Assembly (NCBI GenBank): GCA_029979145.1
Contig: JAPOIC010000008.1
Location: forward strand, 1-21,267
Direction: 5' to 3'
Source of the DNA: Opitutaceae bacterium
GTDB lineage: Bacteria; Verrucomicrobiota; Verrucomicrobiia; Opitutales; Opitutaceae
Length of the DNA: 21,267 bases
The position numbers and the translations under genes were made by a program. The notes under the pieces are model-generated. The model made no database searches and had not been told where the DNA came from. It was given only the letters and a program-made list of their open reading frames with translations. Below, one piece after another: positions 1-8,029 of this stretch (positions are counted from its first letter, which is position 1; the number at the start of each line of letters is the position of its first letter).

Positions 1-1053
<1,053 letters not shown>

Positions 1054-1090
1054 GGCTGCTGCGGGAAGGGTTGGGATTTTGTGAAAGGGA

Positions 1091-1480
1091 TCAGGCGGAG
1101 AGTTGCTCCAGCTGGCCGGCGACGGAGGCTTCGTAGATATCGTCGCCGATGCGGAGGCGGAGGCCGGCGATGAGCGCGGCGTTCTGGATGGCCGAGGCGG
1201 TGATCTGGCGCTTGTATTTCTGCGTCAGCGCGCCTTCGAGGGAGCGCAGGATGCCGTCGGTGACGGGGCCGGCGTGCTCGACGACGACCCGGCTCTTGGC
1301 CAGTTCGCGGGCGATGAGGCGGCGGTAGGCGAGGAGCACCTGCTTCGGCTGCGCCGGCGGGTGCTTCTCCAAGTAGGCAAGGACGCCCTCGACCTGCGCG
1401 GCGGACACGGAGCCGTTGACGAGGCTCAGCGTGAAGAGCTGGCGGGCGAGTTGCTGCGTGGCTTTGTCGGCGGCGGCCAT
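1091..1480 (-). CDS. atpH: ATP synthase F1 subunit delta (short form)
   Basis: The delta (OSCP-type) subunit sits on top of F1 and ties it to the peripheral stalk b subunits. The product is 129 residues, clearly shorter than the usual 175-185. The C-terminal signature is intact: LIAGLRLRIGDDIYEASVAGQLEQL-type sequence lies around residues 103-127, split here as LIAGLRLRIGDD then SVAGQLEQL. The N-terminal helical domain that contacts alpha subunits appears reduced. Position between atpF (11 bp upstream) and atpA (37 bp downstream) fixes the identity. I see no frameshift: the reading frame runs cleanly from ATG at 1480 to TGA at 1091, and the upstream gap is too small to hide a missing start. 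Confidence 0.9.
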   Translation of the reverse strand: MAAADKATQQLARQLFTLSLVNGSVSAAQVEGVLAYLEKHPPAQPKQVLLAYRRLIARELAKSRVVVEHAGPVTDGILRSLEGALTQKYKRQITASAIQNAALIAGLRLRIGDDIYEASVAGQLEQLSA

Positions 1481-1491
1481 GGGAAATTAAA

Positions 1492-2052
1492 TCAGACGAC
1501 GTTGAGCTCGCGGGCGGCGGTCTCGTTGTAGGCGGCGCGCTCGGCGTCGGTCAGCTGCTTGGCGAGGACGCGCTCAGTGGTCGCGATGACGAGGCGGGCG
1601 ATTTCCTCGCGGGCCTCGGCGATGGTCTTGCGGCGCTCGAGCTCGATGGCCTGCTGCGCCTTGGCGATGAGGTCGTTGGCCTTCTGGGTGGCTTCCTGCG
1701 TCTGCTTGTCGAGGAAGTCCTTCGCGCTGGCGCGGGCCTCGTTGATGATTTCGCCGGCCTTGCCTTGGGCCTGCTTGACAATGTCTGCGCTTTCCTGGTG
1801 CGCGGCGTCGAGCTTGGCCTTCATCTCCTCGGCATACTTGAGGCCGGAGTCGATCTTGGCATTGCGCTCCTCAATCGTCGAGAGGGTCGGCTTGATGCCG
1901 AACTTGTAGATGACGACGAACAGGATCAGGAAGCTGACCGCCTGCATGATGACGTATTTCGGCTCGATGCCGAATTTTTCGATCACGCCGGGCTCAGCGG
2001 CAGCGGCATGGCCGGCGGCTTCGGTGACAGCAAGCAGGAGGGACGACAACAT
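1492..2052 (-). CDS. atpF: ATP synthase Fo subunit b
   Basis: Subunit b forms the peripheral stalk linking membrane subunit a to F1. The 186-residue product has one membrane segment at about residues 33-51 (VIMQAVSFLILFVVIYKFG) followed by a long charged, Ala/Glu/Lys-rich helix up to the C-terminus, the normal b architecture. About 30 residues precede the membrane segment, beginning MLSSLLLAVTEAAGHAAAAE. This is longer than the few residues before the helix in E. coli b and resembles a weak signal sequence. The gene lies between atpE and atpH. The bases just upstream of ATG (CCTTTCCTCCC) resemble the anti-Shine-Dalgarno rather than a ribosome binding site. Confidence 0.95.
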   Translation of the reverse strand: MLSSLLLAVTEAAGHAAAAEPGVIEKFGIEPKYVIMQAVSFLILFVVIYKFGIKPTLSTIEERNAKIDSGLKYAEEMKAKLDAAHQESADIVKQAQGKAGEIINEARASAKDFLDKQTQEATQKANDLIAKAQQAIELERRKTIAEAREEIARLVIATTERVLAKQLTDAERAAYNETAARELNVV

Positions 2053-2118
2053 GGGAGGAAAGGGATGGGCCGCGGGGTTTCAGGCCGCCGCGGCCGGTTC
2101 TGAAGGATTCGAAATGAC

Positions 2119-2328
2119 TTACTTGGCGAGGAACAGCGCCAGAATGCCGAGACCTTCGGCGAGCGCCATGCCGATGATGGCCTGGACGAGGATCTTGCCG
2201 GAAGCGCCGGGGTTACGGCCGACGGCTTCGGCGGCCTTGTTGCCGATGAGGCCGACGCCGATGGCGGCGCCGAGCAGACCGAACGCGCTGGCGAGGTTGC
2301 CAGTGATTTCAGCGAGGATGAGGGACAT
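2119..2328 (-). CDS. atpE: ATP synthase Fo subunit c
   Basis: Subunit c forms the rotating membrane ring. The product is 69 residues with two hydrophobic helices joined by a polar loop carrying R38-N39-P40. The essential ion-binding carboxylate is E58 in MALAEGLGI. Aligning on the loop with the Ilyobacter sodium-type c subunit puts Val25 at the Gln32 position and Gly59 at the Ser66 position. The known sodium ligands are therefore absent and proton coupling is the likely mode (inference from family knowledge). The helix-1 glycine-rich stretch (GLLGAAIGVGLIG) is typical of tight c-ring packing. The gene sits between atpB and atpF, each gap about 70 bp. Confidence 0.96.
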   Translation of the reverse strand: MSLILAEITGNLASAFGLLGAAIGVGLIGNKAAEAVGRNPGASGKILVQAIIGMALAEGLGILALFLAK

Positions 2329-2398
2329 GATGGTTATGTTTTAGGTTGTGGGTTTTCCGCCGTGTGCGCTCATGGGCACACTCCCGACGGGAAAGGGA

Positions 2399-3271
2399 TC
2401 AGTGGTGCGACTCGGCGTGCGCGTGGTCGTCGTCGTGATGACCTTCGTCGTGGTTGGTGATGAGGCCGATGTAGACGGCCGAGAGAAGGGTGAACACCGT
2501 AGCCTGAATCAGGCCGACGAGCATCTCCATGAAGTAGAACACGAAAATGAAGCCGGTGCCGTGCAGGAGGTTCTCACCGCCGAAGACGTTGCCGAAGAGG
2601 CGGACCGAAAGGGTGAAGGGGCGGATGCTAATCGAGAACACCTCGATGAGGCCGACCACGAGGAAGACAATCGAGAGGATCGGGTAGAGCCAGCCGGGCG
2701 TCTCGGCCTTGTCGGCTTTGTTGCCGAAGAGGTCCCAGAGGATGACCTTGGGGCCGGCGAACTTGAAGATGAGGATGAGCCAGCCGCCGAAGGAGATCAG
2801 CGCGAGGGCAATCGTGCTGTTAAAATCCGCGGTGAAGGGTCGGATGAATGGGCTGGTCATATGGAAATGACCTTCCGCATCGGTGTGACCCATGCCGACG
2901 GTGCCGACGCCGGGGAGCAGGCCGGACCAGTTTTGGATCAAAATGAAGAGAAACAGCGTGACGAGCAGCGGGAACGCGGCCGGGAAGGCCTTCTTGCCAA
3001 CGATCGGCTCGAACAGATCGCGCAGGGCCTCGAGCACGGATTCAAACACCGCCTGACGCTTGGTGGGGAGAATGCTGGGCTTGCCGATGATCCAGACGAT
3101 GACGAGCGCGATGACCAAAGAGACCAGCCAGCCCGTCGCCATACTGTTGGTGATGGCCCAGCCGTTGCCAAAATCGATCAGCTTGCCGGCGGCCGGGGTG
3201 ACGCTCGCGAACGCGCTCAGGCCCGTGCAAAGGAACAGGGCGGTAATAGCAAGGATACGGACTCGGGACAT
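2399..3271 (-). CDS. atpB: ATP synthase Fo subunit a
   Basis: Subunit a supplies the two half-channels through which protons reach the c-ring. The 290-residue product has hydrophobic segments near residues 47-63, 99-119, 152-171, 194-216 and 240-271. The essential arginine is R224 within LSVRLFGNVFGGE, equivalent to E. coli R210. The N-terminus (MSRVRILAITALFLCTGLSA, then FAS) looks like a cleavable signal peptide before the first family segment. The C-terminus carries an unusual His/Asp-rich tail (residues 273-290, seven His in the last 17). It is the first gene of the visible atp operon. No atpI or atpZ precedes it; trmB lies upstream on the same strand. Confidence 0.96.
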   Translation of the reverse strand: MSRVRILAITALFLCTGLSAFASVTPAAGKLIDFGNGWAITNSMATGWLVSLVIALVIVWIIGKPSILPTKRQAVFESVLEALRDLFEPIVGKKAFPAAFPLLVTLFLFILIQNWSGLLPGVGTVGMGHTDAEGHFHMTSPFIRPFTADFNSTIALALISFGGWLILIFKFAGPKVILWDLFGNKADKAETPGWLYPILSIVFLVVGLIEVFSISIRPFTLSVRLFGNVFGGENLLHGTGFIFVFYFMEMLVGLIQATVFTLLSAVYIGLITNHDEGHHDDDHAHAESHH

Positions 3272-3309
3272 GGCGTCGTGAAGCGGATAATGAGGGTTTG
3301 AAACGAAGA

Positions 3310-3339
3310 CTAGTAGGTAACCGGTACTGTTGGCGTCAA
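3310..3339 (-). promoter_or_regulatory. candidate promoter of the atp operon
   Basis: On the minus strand a good -35 (TTGACG, 3339-3334) is followed after 18 bp by TACTAG (3315-3310), which matches a -10 hexamer at only three of six positions. It lies about 40 bp upstream of the atpB start, in a 138-bp gap after trmB. The -35 is convincing, the -10 weak. I see no operator repeat or terminator in the rest of the gap. Confidence 0.35.
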
Positions 3340-3409
3340 CCCTCGAAGCGGTGATATTCGTGCAACGGCACCGTCATAAGCCTTTGCGGTGTCGCGGACG
3401 GGGCGCTGC

Positions 3410-4003
3410 TTATGCCCGGCTCCGCAAGGCCGCCTGACAGGATTGGAAGGCCGGGGCGCGGTTCTGGAAGACGGTGGCCTGTTCAAACCGCCACGGCTCG
3501 TCGATCAGGTGCCAGTCGGGATGTTCGGCCAGCAGCGCAACCACTTCCTCGAAATACGGCGCGTGGTCCGTGCGAAAACCTAGCCGCGCGTAGGCGTTGC
3601 AGCGCTCTGCTAGGCGATGCAGGAAATCCGCCTGCAGGAGCCGGTTCTTGTGATGGCGCCGCTTGGGCCAGGGATCGGGAAAGAGCACGAACACGCGCTG
3701 CAGCTGGAGCGCCGCCGGCAGATGATCGATGAAGAGTCCAGCCTCGGCGCGAAGGAAGGCGACGTTGGTGAGCCCGGCGCGGTCGGTCTTGCGCTGGGCG
3801 CGCTCCAGGCGGTCGACAATGATATCAATGGCGAGGCAGCGCTCATCCGGGTGCGCCGCGGCGTAAGCCGCCATGAAATGGCCGTGACCGCAGCCGATCT
3901 CGAGCGTCACGGGGCCGGTCCAGTCGGCCACCTTGGCGGCGAGCTGCGATTGCAGGTGCGCGACGCGGGAGGCGGTGACGGCTTGGGCGGTTTCGATCGG
4001 CAT
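3410..4003 (-). CDS. trmB: tRNA (guanine-N7-)-methyltransferase
   Basis: TrmB methylates G46 in the variable loop of tRNAs using S-adenosylmethionine. The 197-residue protein has the class I methyltransferase motif I EIGCGHGHF at residues 35-43, an acidic residue after strand 2 (AIDI, D60), and the family hallmark FPDPWPKRRHHKNR at 108-121, which contributes to tRNA and SAM binding. The C-terminal WRFEQATVFQ corresponds to the family's substrate-contacting segment. Length is slightly below the usual 200-240, with a short N-terminus. It lies 52 bp downstream of the histidine kinase gene on the same strand and may be read through from it. It ends 138 bp before atpB. Confidence 0.95.
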   Translation of the reverse strand: MPIETAQAVTASRVAHLQSQLAAKVADWTGPVTLEIGCGHGHFMAAYAAAHPDERCLAIDIIVDRLERAQRKTDRAGLTNVAFLRAEAGLFIDHLPAALQLQRVFVLFPDPWPKRRHHKNRLLQADFLHRLAERCNAYARLGFRTDHAPYFEEVVALLAEHPDWHLIDEPWRFEQATVFQNRAPAFQSCQAALRSRA

Positions 4004-4055
4004 CGGCCTTGGTCGCTAGGCGGCCATCCGGCCGGGCGCAAGGCCGGCGTTGCGC

Positions 4056-5321
4056 TCAGTCGCGCAGCGGCAAGGTGAAGACGAACGCACTCCCCTGCCC
4101 CGGCTTGCTTTCCGCCCAGACGCGTCCGCCGTGCAGCTGGACGATGTGTTTCACGATGCTGAGGCCGAGGCCGGTGCCGCCTTTCTCGCGGGAGCGACCT
4201 TTGTCGACGCGGTAGAAGCGCTCAAAAATGTGTGGCAGATCCTCCGCCGGGATGCCCGGGCCATTGTCGCGAATGCTGACTTCGATCTCCTTGTCGCGCA
4301 GCTTCGTCGCGATGTCGATGTGCGAGCCCGGCGGCGTGTATTTCAGGGCGTTATCGAGGAGGTTTTCGAAAATCTGCGTGATCTTCAATGGATCGATCAG
4401 CGCCGTGCCCACGGCGGCATCGAGCGAGATATTGAGACGGTGTTGCGCGGCGGCGGGACGGCCACGGTAGTCGTCAAGAATGCCGCCGATCAGCGTGGCG
4501 AGCGACGTCGACTCGCGGGCGAGTCCGGGGTTGATGGATTCAAGGCGCGAGAGCGTGAGCAGGTCTTCCAACAACGAGTTCAGGCGCTCGGTGTGACGCT
4601 GGATGGTGTGCAGAAATTTATCGCGATCCTCGCGCGGAATTTCGCGGTGCGCATCGACGAGGGTCTCGATGTAGCCCTTGATCACGCTGAGCGGCGTGCG
4701 CAGCTCGTGAGAGACGTTGGCGACGAATTCCTTACGCACCGCCTCAAGCCGGCGCTGGCGCGTGATGTCGTGCAAAACAAAGAGCGCCCACTGGTCCTTC
4801 TGATTGTCGAGCGGCGGCACGAGCGTGCCGGTGACCTCGGCCCAGACGGAGTCGCCACCGCGGGCAAACTCGATGGGTTTCAGGGGCCCGGGCGCCCCGG
4901 TGCGCACGGCCTCGACGTAATCAAGAAATTCCCGGCTGTGGAGCACGAGCTCGAGGCGCGTGCCAAGGATGTTTTGCGCGTCGGGGAAGATCGCCTGCAG
5001 CGCGTTGTTCGCGAGGAGGATGTGGTTGCGGTCGTCGACGATGAGCACCGCTTCCTGCAAACTGCCGAGGGTCGCCTCGAGCTGCGCGAGCTGGCTGGTG
5101 CGGTATTGCTGGAGCCGGTTGAGTTCCTCCGAGGAAGCATTGAGGGCGTCGCACAAGCGCACCCAGTCAGGCCCGAATTGCGCGGGACCTTCTTCTTGGA
5201 GAAAGCGTTGGCGTTGCCGGACGGCCTGCTCAAGCGCGCGCAGGCTCAAGCGGTGTTGCCGCAATTTGTAGAGGGCGACACCCAAGCAGATGGCGAGAAA
5301 GAGGGACAGCAGCCACGCCAT
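4056..5321 (-). CDS. phoR: PhoR-type sensor histidine kinase
   Basis: This is the membrane sensor kinase partner of the response regulator encoded just upstream. The 421-residue product has one N-terminal membrane helix (residues 2-18), a coiled linker, a PAS domain around 80-190, and a HisKA dimerisation domain with the phospho-accepting H205 in NVSHELRTPL. A C-terminal HATPase domain follows, with an N box (ENLLDNALKY), G1 (DNGPGIP), an F box (FERFYRVD) and G2 (GTGLGLSIV). It has no periplasmic loop, as in PhoR, which senses phosphate through Pst/PhoU. Its ATG overlaps the regulator's TGA by one base (TGATG), implying translational coupling. The phosphate assignment is by domain architecture and pairing; no pst or phoU gene is in view, so another stimulus is possible. 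Confidence 0.8.
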   Translation of the reverse strand: MAWLLSLFLAICLGVALYKLRQHRLSLRALEQAVRQRQRFLQEEGPAQFGPDWVRLCDALNASSEELNRLQQYRTSQLAQLEATLGSLQEAVLIVDDRNHILLANNALQAIFPDAQNILGTRLELVLHSREFLDYVEAVRTGAPGPLKPIEFARGGDSVWAEVTGTLVPPLDNQKDQWALFVLHDITRQRRLEAVRKEFVANVSHELRTPLSVIKGYIETLVDAHREIPREDRDKFLHTIQRHTERLNSLLEDLLTLSRLESINPGLARESTSLATLIGGILDDYRGRPAAAQHRLNISLDAAVGTALIDPLKITQIFENLLDNALKYTPPGSHIDIATKLRDKEIEVSIRDNGPGIPAEDLPHIFERFYRVDKGRSREKGGTGLGLSIVKHIVQLHGGRVWAESKPGQGSAFVFTLPLRD

Positions 5322-6034
5322 CAGACATTCACGGCCCGTTGCTCGGCCATGCGGTAGCCCACCCCGCGGATGGTTTCGATCCAGTCGGCCTGGTCGCCGA
5401 GTTTTTCACGCAGCCGGCGCACATGGGTGTCGACGGTGCGGGTCTCGATTTCGGTCTCGTAGTTCCAGACGTTGATCAAGAGGTGCTCGCGGGTCTGCAC
5501 GCGGCCGCGGCGCTCCATCAATAGGCGCAGGAGTTTGAATTCCGTGGCGGTCAGGTCGATGGCCCGACCATGCAAGGTCACCTCATGGCGTGCGACGTCC
5601 AGGGTGATGGAGCCGATCTGCAGGAGCTTGGCCTCGGCTTGGCCGACCTCACCCGTGCGGCGGAGGATGGACTGCACGCGAAGGACTAATTCCTTGGTGC
5701 TGAATGGTTTGCTCACATAGTCGTCGGCGCCGCTTTCCAACCCTTGGATCCGATCGCCCTCCTCGGCCTTGGCGGTGAGGAAAATGACCGGCACGCTCTT
5801 CAGCGCGGGATCCGTGCGCAGCATCCGGCAGATCTGGATGCCGTTCAACTCGGGCATCATCACGTCGAGGATGACCAAATCAGGGAGAAAGGTGCGGGCG
5901 AAGCCGACGCTGGCGTTTGGGTTGTTGATCGCCTCGACGGTGAAGCCTTTGGACTTGAGCGTGTAGGCCAGCAGATCCGTGACATCCGGCTCATCGTCCA
6001 CCACCAGGATTTTCTTGGGTTTTGTCTCCGACAT
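5321..6034 (-). CDS. phoB: PhoB-type response regulator (OmpR family)
   Basis: This DNA-binding regulator is activated by phosphorylation from the adjacent kinase. The 237-residue product has a receiver domain at residues 7-122 with the acidic pair D13-D14, phospho-acceptor D57 (LVILDVMMP), T87 and K109 (VSKPF). A C-terminal winged-helix domain of the OmpR/PhoB class follows at about 138-230, with TATEFKLLRLL, TRTVDTHVRRLREKLG and IRGVGYR. It is the first gene of a two-gene unit with the kinase, joined by TGATG. The 94-bp leader contains an 11-bp palindrome, CGTGTCACACG (6060-6070), about 25 bp before the start, but I find no clear Pho box of 11-bp-spaced repeats. PhoB is the best family match; the regulon cannot be read here. 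Confidence 0.82.
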   Translation of the reverse strand: MSETKPKKILVVDDEPDVTDLLAYTLKSKGFTVEAINNPNASVGFARTFLPDLVILDVMMPELNGIQICRMLRTDPALKSVPVIFLTAKAEEGDRIQGLESGADDYVSKPFSTKELVLRVQSILRRTGEVGQAEAKLLQIGSITLDVARHEVTLHGRAIDLTATEFKLLRLLMERRGRVQTREHLLINVWNYETEIETRTVDTHVRRLREKLGDQADWIETIRGVGYRMAEQRAVNV

Positions 6035-6128
6035 GGTCTGGCGAGGCTATTGTGGCAACCGTGTCACACGAGAGAAATCAGCACCCGTTTCACAAATGTT
6101 ACAACGGTAAAAGCGCGCGGCTGGCGCC

Positions 6129-8021
6129 CTACTCGTCTGCGCCGGTTGGGGGTGTAGCTTGGGCCCGTCGGTTCGCCGCCAGATGGATCATCAGCACGCT
6201 GACGTCGGACGGGTTCACGCCGCTGATGCGGCCGGCTTGGCCAAGGGTGAGCGGACGCAGCGCGTGAAGCTTTTGGGCGCCCTCTTTGCGGAGGCCGCGG
6301 AGGGCCAAGAAGTCAAAGTCCGGCGGGATGCGAATGGCTTCGACATCGGCCATGCGCGCGATCTGCCGGCGCTCGCGTTCCAAGTAACCCTGGTAACGCA
6401 CTCGGTAGAGGACTTCCTCGCGGATGGTAGCGTCGAGCTTCTGGAATTCGGCGGGCAGAGATTCGTCCGGTTCACCGCGCCGAATCAGGTCGCCCCAAGT
6501 CTTGCCGCCGTGACGCTCGCGCTCCAGCCAGGCCTGCCAGTGTTCTTGAGTGGCGATTTTGGATTCGATTCGACTTAAACGATTATGGGATAAAAGGTTA
6601 AGGCGTTTTGCGTGATGCCCCAGGCGAGCTTCCGCACTGCCGTGATTAAAGAGCAAGCGGTGTTCCGCGCGGCTTGTAAGCATGCGGTAGGGTTCGGAGG
6701 TGCCCTTGGTCACCAGATCATCAATCAGGACACCGATGTAGCCCTCGTGACGACCGATAATCAGGGGCTCTCCTCCCCTCACCTTTTGGACGGCGTTGAC
6801 GCCGGCCACCAAGCCTTGGCATGCGGCTTCCTCGTAGCCGGAAGTGCCATTGATCTGGCCGGCGAAAAAGAGGTTTTCGACCTTCTTGGATTCCAGCGAG
6901 GCGAAGAGCTGGGTCGGCGGCGCGAAGTCGTATTCGACGGCATAGGCCGGCCGCAGCAGATGGGCGTTTTCCATGCCGGGAACGCTGCGCACCATGGCGA
7001 GCTGGACGTCGAACGGCAGGCTCGTGGAGAGCCCATTGACATAGTATTCGTTCGTTGAGCGTCCCTCGGGTTCGAGGAAGAGCAAATGGCGGGGCTTGTC
7101 GGCGAACCGCACAAACTTGTCCTCGATGCTCGGACAGTAGCGCGGCCCCACCCCCTCGATCTCGCCGCCGTAAAGCGCCGAGCGGTTGAGGTTGTCGCGA
7201 ACCAAGCGCGCGGTCTCCTCGGTGGTATGGGTCATCCAGCACGAGACTTGGTTGGATCCAGGCGTCCAGCCGAGCCGGGTTTCGCCAGTTTGTTCCACGT
7301 GGAACAATAAGTCCGGATCCCGCGTGTCGTGGAACGCGAACAGCGTCGGCGTGGCGTCGCCGCGCTGTTCCTGCATTTTGGTGAAATTCAGACTGCGGCC
7401 CAGCAGCCGCGGCGGCGTCCCGGTTTTTAGGCGCTGCAGTTCGATGCCGGCTTCAAGAAAACTCCCCGACAGTGTCTTGGCCGTGAAATCGCCCAAGCGG
7501 CCGCCTTCGTTCTTGTTTTGGCCGATATGCATGAGCCCGCGCAAAAACGTGCCCGTTGTCACGATGACGGTTTGGCCATGGAATTCCAGGTCGAGGTTTG
7601 TCTTCACGCCGACGACACGGCCGTGGTCAAAGATCAGTCCCGTGACCAAGGCCTGAAAGACTTCCAGATTGGGCTGCAGCTCGAGCGTGTGTTTGAGCCG
7701 ATGCTGATACGCTTTCTTGTCGCATTGCGCCCGCGGCGACCGGACCGCCAGGCCCTTGGACTCATTCAAGAGCCGAAACTGGATGCCCGTCAGGTCTGTG
7801 TTGATCGCCATCTCGCCACCCAAGGCATCGATCTCGCGCACGATCTGGCCCTTGGCTTGGCCGCCAATGGCCGGGTTGCAGCTCATCTGGGCAATTGTGT
7901 CGATGTTGCCCGTCAGCAGCAGGGTAGAGGCGCCCATCCGTGATGTTGCCAGACACGCCTCGACACCGGCATGGCCGGCGCCACAAACGATCACGTCATA
8001 GGGGGGGTGATTGTATTTCAC
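6129..8021 (-). CDS. mnmG: tRNA uridine-5-carboxymethylaminomethyl modification enzyme MnmG (GidA)
   Basis: MnmG is the FAD-containing partner of MnmE; the complex installs the aminomethyl-type modification at C5 of wobble U34. The 630-residue product has the FAD-binding GAGHAG at 14-19, the conserved CNPAIGGQAKGQI at 48-60, TGTFLRG at 156-162, GPRYCPSIEDK at 292-302 and GTSGYEEAACQGLVAG near 392-407, all family signatures. The start is GTG at 8021, immediately inside the conserved N-terminus. It follows mnmE by 8 bp. Residues about 230-260 form a stretch longer than I expect for E. coli MnmG, and a perfect parS palindrome is embedded there, read as LFHVEQ. A run of seven G at 8001-8007 encodes the N-terminal Pro pair. 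Confidence 0.97.
   Translation of the reverse strand: MKYNHPPYDVIVCGAGHAGVEACLATSRMGASTLLLTGNIDTIAQMSCNPAIGGQAKGQIVREIDALGGEMAINTDLTGIQFRLLNESKGLAVRSPRAQCDKKAYQHRLKHTLELQPNLEVFQALVTGLIFDHGRVVGVKTNLDLEFHGQTVIVTTGTFLRGLMHIGQNKNEGGRLGDFTAKTLSGSFLEAGIELQRLKTGTPPRLLGRSLNFTKMQEQRGDATPTLFAFHDTRDPDLLFHVEQTGETRLGWTPGSNQVSCWMTHTTEETARLVRDNLNRSALYGGEIEGVGPRYCPSIEDKFVRFADKPRHLLFLEPEGRSTNEYYVNGLSTSLPFDVQLAMVRSVPGMENAHLLRPAYAVEYDFAPPTQLFASLESKKVENLFFAGQINGTSGYEEAACQGLVAGVNAVQKVRGGEPLIIGRHEGYIGVLIDDLVTKGTSEPYRMLTSRAEHRLLFNHGSAEARLGHHAKRLNLLSHNRLSRIESKIATQEHWQAWLERERHGGKTWGDLIRRGEPDESLPAEFQKLDATIREEVLYRVRYQGYLERERRQIARMADVEAIRIPPDFDFLALRGLRKEGAQKLHALRPLTLGQAGRISGVNPSDVSVLMIHLAANRRAQATPPTGADE
7290..7307. other. 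parS site 1 (ParB-binding centromere sequence) inside mnmG
   Basis: The sequence TTGTTCCACGTGGAACAA is a perfect 18-bp palindrome. Its central 16 bp (7291-7306, TGTTCCACGTGGAACA) is the classic chromosomal parS of the pseudomonad type and differs from the Bacillus consensus only at allowed positions. ParB-CTP loads at such sites and spreads, recruiting ParA and SMC for origin segregation. It lies within the mnmG reading frame at codons about 239-244. A perfect 16-mer is extremely unlikely by chance in 21 kb, and a second copy lies 962 bp away. The parA and parB genes are not in the window. Confidence 0.88.
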
Positions 8022-8029
8022 GGCCGGAT

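Noticed and set aside
4050..5357. 435-codon plus-strand frame opposite the histidine kinase
   Set aside because: Antisense shadow produced by high GC at third positions; the minus-strand kinase has all conserved motifs.
6085..6107. CCGTT...AACGG repeat in the response-regulator leader as a Pho box
   Set aside because: Only about seven of eleven positions are symmetric and the internal TTGT repeats are 9 bp, not 11 bp, apart.
8001..8007. Run of seven G at the 5' end of mnmG as a possible phase-variation tract
   Set aside because: Short, in a housekeeping gene, and encodes a normal Pro-Pro; nothing suggests switching.
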